Source: Kordia sp. (GTDB taxonomy: Bacteria > Bacteroidota > Bacteroidia > Flavobacteriales > Flavobacteriaceae). Taken from it: DNA of 64,000 bases. The DNA lies in NCBI RefSeq assembly GCF_022447245.1, contig NZ_JAKVBC010000007.1, positions 62,001-126,000 of the forward strand, given 5' to 3'. Below are positions 63,682-64,000 of the stretch, piece after piece; position 1 is the first letter of the stretch, and each line of letters begins with the position of its first letter. Position numbers and translations under genes: made by a program. The notes beneath the pieces were generated by a model. It saw only the letters and a list, made by a program, of their open reading frames with translations. It was not told where the DNA came from and made no database searches.

Positions 63682-64000
63682 TGAAGTCAATATTCAATAA
63701 ACATATCATTCAAAAAATTACGGTTGTCTTGCTCTTATTGGTAAGTACGGCGAGCATGGCGCAAGACAAAAAGAAAGAATTGGAAGCCAAGCGTCAACGT
63801 TTGCAAAAAGAAATACAACTCATCAATAAATTGATTCGTAAAAACACATCCAAAACAAAATTTATTGTTGAGGATGTGCAAAGCTTAAATCATAAAATTC
63901 GTGTAAAGCGAGATTTAATCAAAGTGATGAATCGTCAAACAAATCTATTGACGAGTCAAATTAACAACAACATCAAAAAAATAGCACAATTACGAGACGA
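63681..64000 (+). CDS. Murein hydrolase activator EnvC/M23-family protein, partial
   Basis: This gene is cut by the window end. From the GTG at 63681, 106 codons are visible: an N-terminal signal (about 1-29, VLLLLVSTASMAQ) and the start of a charged coiled coil with Lys/Arg/Gln/Asn-rich heptads. This is how EnvC-like M23 proteins begin, with the peptidase domain lying beyond the window. It is translationally linked to DUF4292 by a one-base overlap. Confidence 0.78.
   Translation, partial: MKSIFNKHIIQKITVVLLLLVSTASMAQDKKKELEAKRQRLQKEIQLINKLIRKNTSKTKFIVEDVQSLNHKIRVKRDLIKVMNRQTNLLTSQINNNIKKIAQLRD

Overview
This 64 kb window is low in G+C, dense in genes, and almost entirely on the + strand. 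It reads as a chromosome segment of a Bacteroidota bacterium of the family Flavobacteriaceae. Direct evidence includes type IX secretion (T9SS) C-terminal sorting domains on two exported proteins, a SprE/PorW-like gliding lipoprotein, promoters with the -7 element TAnnTTTG, an ATP synthase cluster that lacks beta and epsilon genes, and several lipoproteins and DUF families typical of the group (DUF6341, DUF6427, DUF5687, DUF4254, DUF4292). A Kordia-like marine genus is my guess, but the sequence alone does not settle it.

Region 1 (1-26.7 kb) is a large surface polysaccharide cluster. It opens with UDP-ManNAcA synthesis (wecB, wecC). Next come a lipoprotein, three Wzy/ligase-type membrane proteins, a flippase, two hexapeptide acyltransferases, glycosyltransferases, a fused two-domain oxidoreductase and a heparinase-like protein. 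A priming sugar transferase split by an in-frame stop follows, then an unusual formyltransferase-like protein overlapping a PIG-L deacetylase. A set resembling the bacillosamine pathway (PglC, PglD, PglE, PglF) is next. The cluster ends with UDP-glucuronate/UDP-xylose synthesis (ugd, UXS), a WcaJ-type priming transferase and a GT2 enzyme. Three priming enzymes and three polymerase-like proteins suggest more than one glycan, or remodelling of an older locus.

Region 2 (26.7-45.7 kb) is mixed. It contains purD (overlapping the last glycosyltransferase by ATGA), DUF6341/DUF6427 membrane proteins, and a 1720-residue secreted protein with ten SdrD-B-like repeats and a T9SS tail. Then come a DUF4254/heptosyltransferase pair, a DUF2750 protein, a PaaE-type ferredoxin reductase, an ABC exporter pair (DUF5687 plus ATPase), a propeller-LytTR regulator, a second T9SS cargo protein and a cysteine-rich lipoprotein.

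Region 3 (45.9-55.0 kb) holds the SprE/PorW homologue, a bactofilin and the ATP synthase operon atpZ-DUF6168-atpB-E-F-H-A-G. A four-helix-bundle gene, itself broken by a stop codon and bounded by 27-bp direct repeats, sits between atpA and atpG. A strong hairpin separates atpE from atpF.

Region 4 (55.0-64 kb) begins with 0.75 kb of non-coding, repeat-rich DNA. It continues with an alpha/beta hydrolase and an ECF sigma factor with a membrane partner, preceded by eight AAAACCY heptamers. The conserved flavobacterial run flippase-dut-nucleotidyltransferase-TPR-DUF4292-EnvC/M23 closes the window, with the last gene cut by the window end. I saw no tRNA, rRNA, CRISPR array or insertion sequence transposase.
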